Shown piece by piece: positions 59,890-63,798 of a stretch of 63,798 bases of DNA (position 1 is the first letter of the stretch; every line of letters begins with the position of its first letter). Source of the stretch: Pelagophyceae sp. CCMP2097 (Eukaryota; Sar; Pelagophyceae); the NCBI GenBank assembly GCA_026770575.1, contig MU657184.1:53153-116950 (forward strand), read 5' to 3'. Made by a program: the position numbers and the translations under genes. The notes under the pieces are model-generated. The model was not told the DNA's origin and made no database searches. It saw nothing but the letters and a program-made list of their open reading frames with translations.

Positions 59890-62800
59890 TCAGTCCCGGT
59901 ATTTCCGGTCAGACTCGGGGACCCAGTCCGTGGCCGGATGAATCCTGACGGGCCAGCCTGCCAGTGCCCGCCAGGCGGCGAACGACACACGAGGATTACA
60001 ACATTGGGATCGTCTCCGACGCGGAGGCGCGGGGCACATTGAGGGATCGTCAGACGAGCCTGCGGTATGGTCGGCCGCGCGCCCACCAGAGAAGGTCGGT
60101 CGCGGCGTCGGACCCGACGACGCGGCGCGCGTCTGCGCGCGCGTCGAACGCGACGAGCTGCCTCTGCGAGCCGAGTGCCCTTGGGGACATCGGCGCGGGC
60201 GGGTTCCGGGCGTCGCCGCCGTCGAGGCCTCTGTCGCGGGCGGCGAGGACCAAACCCTTGAGAGCCGCCTGCGGCAGCGCGGGCAGCGCGGCGCGCGCGC
60301 CGGTCCGGTCGGCGAGGGCGTCTGCGAGTCCACTCGATCCTGGGCCCGTCGGGGCGAGACTGCGCTGGAGCACGCGGTCCATAGAGGCTTGCGCCTGGGC
60401 CGCGTGGTACTCGAAGCAGCGCAAGTGGGCCTCGACGCGCCGAAAGTCGTCGGGCGCCGGCGCCGCCAGCAGCGCCGCGCCCGCCGCGGCACCGTCGCCG
60501 AGCGTCTCGAGCAACGCGGCCGCGTCGCCGCGCGCCACCGCCCACCACCGCAGGCCTTGGCGCGACTCTTCGAGTCGTGTCCAGAATTCCAAAAAGTCAT
60601 CCTTGCCCAGCGCGCGCGCTCGCACGGTGCGCCGCGCGCGGTGCCGCACGGGGTCCGCGCGGCACCGCTCGTCGACGAGCTCGGTGAAGTCGATTACGTG
60701 CGCCGCCAGCGCCACAAAGTCCTCGGCGAGCCTGCGTACGCGCTCGCCAGCGGGGAGCCACGGAAAGGGACCGGAAAGGACGCCGGGCGGAACGACGCGC
60801 GGTGCGCCCACCAGAAGCGCGCGCCGTGGACGTTTGCGACGGCGGAGCGGACGCCCCGGCCAAAGTCGAGCCAGACGTCGTCCTCCTGCGACAGCACTAC
60901 GGGGCGCTTGGCGACGGCTGCCACGGCGTCGACGGCGTCGCGCTTGGCGTGGATGGCGTACGGCGACGGCGACGCGCGGAGGTCGTCGCGCATGCGCGCC
61001 AGGAGCAAATCGCACTCGGGCCGGTACCGGACCTCGAGCGCCGTCGCGCGTGCGTCCACCGCCAGAGCCGCCGGTCCGCCGGGCAAACGCGCCCAGCGGT
61101 CGAAGAGTGCCGCCGCCGCTTTTCGGTCCGCCGGCACGAGCGGGAAGAGTTTCCAGGACCAGCGCAGCTCTGCGACGCAGAGCGAAATTGTCCTGCAGGC
61201 GACGCGGGCCGCGCGGCAGTCGACGTGGCCGCACCTTGAAAGCGCGTCGAGGACAAACGTCTTGGGCAGCTGGCCGAGCAGACCGGCGGCGTGCGGCTGC
61301 GGCGGCGACAACACCGCGAGCGCCGCCGTGCGGCCCTTGCCGCCGGCGACGCAGACGATTCGCGGCGGCAGCGTCGCGCTGCCCTGGTCGCCGTCGCACC
61401 AGAAGCGCACGAGAGGCGCGCCCGCCGAAGCGCCTTTCATAACGGCGGTTACGCACCACGCGGGTAGCCGGTCGAGCGTGGTCAAGTCGCCGGGTTTCCG
61501 CAAGATGATGACGGACCGCACGACGTCGTATTTGCCCGCGGCGAAGACGGTGATTCGGCCGGGCAGCCGCTTCGCCGCCCGCGCGCGCATCTCGTCGCGG
61601 TCCATTATTTCGCTCAATGGCACGTCGCCGCCTTGTTCGTACTCGTCGCCGACGACGAGGTCTCCGTCGTTGGACCACGCCACGGACCTCGGCTTATTGA
61701 GCCGCCCGCCGCGCACTTGGCCGCACCATTGCGCGCCGGCGTCGAAGAGTGAAAAGCGCTCGGAAGCGTACTGAAACAGCGCAACTCGGTCGTGGCCAGT
61801 GTCCGCCACGGCCACGAGCCGCGTCGCGCGGCCGCCAGGGAAGCGCCTCGGCGGCCACTTGAGACCATGCTGCTTGCAGACTAGGCGGATCAAATCAGTG
61901 AGTCTCAAAGTCGTCACGCGCTCGTCTTCGGCCTTGTTGCCGCGCAACGTCGTCCGCGCAACGGCGTCGCTCTTTCCGGCGAGAGATTGCTGCTCGACGT
62001 GGTACTCGGCCGCGACGTCGGCGCAGATCTTGGACGAAAACGGCCTAAGGCGCGAGCGCTCTCGCATCCCTCCGCGGCCGTCGGATGCACGCACCCGTGC
62101 CAGTAATTGCGGCTGTCCTCGGCGCGGAAGAGGTGCTCATAGACGGTCGCGTTGCGCTATAGTGGCGAGTCGAAGTGGCGACGATAAGTCGACAACAGTC
62201 GACGGCGCTCGCTCCGGAACCGCGCATCTCCCGCGTACGATTTCGGGTCCTTCCCGGCGCACCCTCTCATGCTGCGCGACTCCGTCGTCGCCGTTTGCCG
62301 GTTTCCGGCGCGGGTTTGGACCCAGGCCTCATGGTCGACGTAGCACACCATAAAATCTCCCCGGCACTGCGTGTCCGTGCGCACCGCCCACCCGCCGACG
62401 GCGATGCCCTCCAGAGCCTCGGCGGCGGCCGACTGCGTCACCTCGCCGAGCCTGCGCAAGGCCGTTTCAACAGCAGACTCCTCCAAAGGCCGTTTCAACA
62501 GCAGACTCCTCCAAAGACCGTTTCAACAGTAGACTCCTCCAAAGGCCGCACTGACCACCATGGCGGCGCGTCGAAGAGGAAATCTGCGAGCGGGCCGCCC
62601 GTGGCGCGCGCGTTGTCGAAGCGCGGGCAGACGCCCACGTCGCTCGGCGAGGCGAGGCGCCGCCTACCGCGCGCCTCTCTTGTGATTCGTCGAGGGAGAA
62701 GCCCTTGGGAAGGGCCCCGCAGTCGACGCACCGGTCGATGATCTCGTCGCCGACTTCGCCCTCTGCGTCGATGTGGTACCTCCTCTCCGTCGGCAGCGCC

Positions 62801-63557
62801 CCAGGCAGTTGGAGGAGGCGCTTCGGGGCGTCGACGTTGCGCTCGCCGTTGGAGGGCATGGCAAACACGGAGATGCGGTCCGCCGCCGCCTCGGCCACAA
62901 AGAGCTCCGACGGGTGGCCGGACCAGCACAAGCCCTCGGGGCCCTCGACACCCTCGATGGCCTTTTCGAACATCCAAGACTCGCCCTCGCGCGCGTAGAC
63001 GTGGACGCGGTTCCTACGGGTGCCCTTTCGAACATCCGCGCCTTTGGGCGGCGCCGCGAGGCAGCTCACGAGGCTTTGTCGGCGATGGCGGCGCGCTTCG
63101 TGAGCTTGTGCCCCGTCGGCGCCGGGCGGCCGTGGGCGGCGGCTGCGCGGGCGAAGAGGTCTCCGCCGCCGATCATCGACATGGAAACCGGCCCGCCAAC
63201 GTCCCTACCATTCCAATGTTGACACGTGTGGATGGTCCACTGCGCAACCTCACGCGCGAGGACACGGGGTTCAAGCAGGGCGTTCTTCCACGACGCTGCG
63301 AGGGACGCCGTGGGCTCGATGGCGGCGCCGCCCTTGTCCTTGACGGCGCCGGCCTTGTCCGTCGCAAAAGGGGCGCCGACGCACTCCTTGGTCCGCAGGT
63401 CGATGAGATGGCCCGTGCCCTTGACGTCGACGCAGGCCACGACGGAATTACCACCGGGCCGCGGGCCGGCTGTCGACGTCACTAGTGCGACGCCATCCTT
63501 GATGCCGCAGCTGCCTACCTCCTCCAGAACCGTTTCGCTCCAGTCCCGCGCGAGCAT
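59890..63557 (-). CDS. large NHL/beta-propeller-like protein, function unknown
   Basis: At least six exons. The first (from 63557, MLARDWSETVLEEVGSCGIK) joins at GTGAGC/CGTAG in phase 2 to NRVHVYAREGESWMFEKAIE, then GVEGPEGLCWSGHPSELFVA. These are NHL-type blades. A third exon (from 62451) reads LGEVTQSAAAEALEGIAVGG. A later one has LVAVADTGHDRVALFQYASE and LNKPRSVAWSNDGDLVVGDE, again NHL-like. The C-terminal 400 residues are helical (KDDFLEFWTRLEESRQGLRW, DFRRVEAHLRCFEYHAAQAQ) and end WPVRIHPATDWVPESDRKYR. I do not recognise that part. NHL propellers bind RNA or proteins, sometimes as E3-ligase scaffolds. The intron at 62452-62555 holds a 28-bp x3 array. Two junctions (near 62160 and 60770) are not fixed. 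Confidence 0.6.
62460..62543 (-). repeat. 28-bp x3 tandem array filling a small intron
   Basis: Units at 62460-62487 and 62488-62515 are identical; 62516-62543 has two changes. The intron is 62555-62452, so the array makes up most of it and ends 9 nt before the next exon (62451). Confidence 0.85.
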
Positions 63558-63798
63558 CGCAAAGAAGCGGGCCTAGACGGCCGCGGCCCCTGGGGCGACT
63601 GGCAGCGTGCACCGCGCCGCGCTCGAGTTTCTGGTGGTCGCTGAAAAAAACGCGTTAAGGAAGAATCATGAGAAAACGTCAGATAGGTGGTCCCTCGGGG
63701 TAGTTCGGTGGTCTCCGATTTTTTTAGGTCGCTGAAGGGTAGTTCGGTGGTTTTTGTTTTTAGGCACATTTGCGCGGGGCACATCGGTGGTCCCTTTT
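63558..63798. other. AT-rich upstream region with short repeats at the window's end
   Basis: GGTAGTTCGGTGGT occurs at about 63699 and 63738, with a related CATCGGTGGTCCC at the very end and AGGTGGTCCC at 63685. It is probably promoter sequence of the propeller-like gene or the start of another repeat. Confidence 0.4.

Overview
The window is nuclear DNA from a GC-rich eukaryotic alga, most likely a photosynthetic stramenopile of the pelagophyte type (Aureococcus/Pelagomonas-like). That placement is inferred from four things. Genes are dense and lie on both strands. Introns are short (about 40-70 nt is common), with a GTGCG/GTGAG donor preference. Two proteins, a triose-phosphate-type translocator and hydroxymethylbilane synthase, begin with signal peptides followed by an AFxP/APLAP-like boundary, as expected for a secondary plastid. 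Two probable axonemal proteins suggest a flagellate or a flagellated stage. There is no bacterial, organellar or viral block. A 70-base run of N lies at 42406-42475.

I rebuilt exon-intron structures by joining frames at GT-AG sites that preserve phase. Region 0-8 kb holds an ankyrin protein, a rhomboid-like membrane protein, the plastid phosphate translocator, a Mediator MED10 candidate and plastid HMBS. Region 8-20 kb holds a 1.5-kaa PDZ-DENN protein, a divergent WEE1-type kinase, a FAF2-like UAS-UBX protein and a secreted glycosyltransferase-like protein. Region 20-31 kb holds an ADAM-type metalloprotease, SPAG8-like and CFAP77-like axonemal proteins, glutathionyl-hydroquinone reductase, a membrane protein and eIF3f. 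Region 31-43 kb holds a voltage-sensor protein without a pore, a DUF2009 protein, a GT92 enzyme, an exostosin-like enzyme and a PX-domain sorting nexin. Region 43-53 kb holds a membrane-anchored indoleamine dioxygenase, a HIBCH-like crotonase, PheRS beta, PYM and PWP1. Region 53-63.8 kb holds a class I aminotransferase, a hAT-like MITE, a RING E3 ligase, mitochondrial GrpE, an RRM-OPR-RAP protein and a large propeller-like protein.

The genes are mostly unrelated housekeeping genes and do not form a pathway. Several lie head to head over short shared promoters (FARSB/PYM, IDO/HIBCH-like, DENN/WEE1, eIF3f/CFAP77).

The most unusual signal is structural. Many introns carry short tandem duplications (10-28 bp units, 2-4 copies) placed within about 2-20 nt of the 3' splice site. 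One gene has a complete intron plus mini-exon duplicated in tandem with all splice sites intact, and one 54-nt intron is exactly flanked by a 16-bp direct repeat. Together with the MITE, this looks like a genome actively making and remodelling introns.
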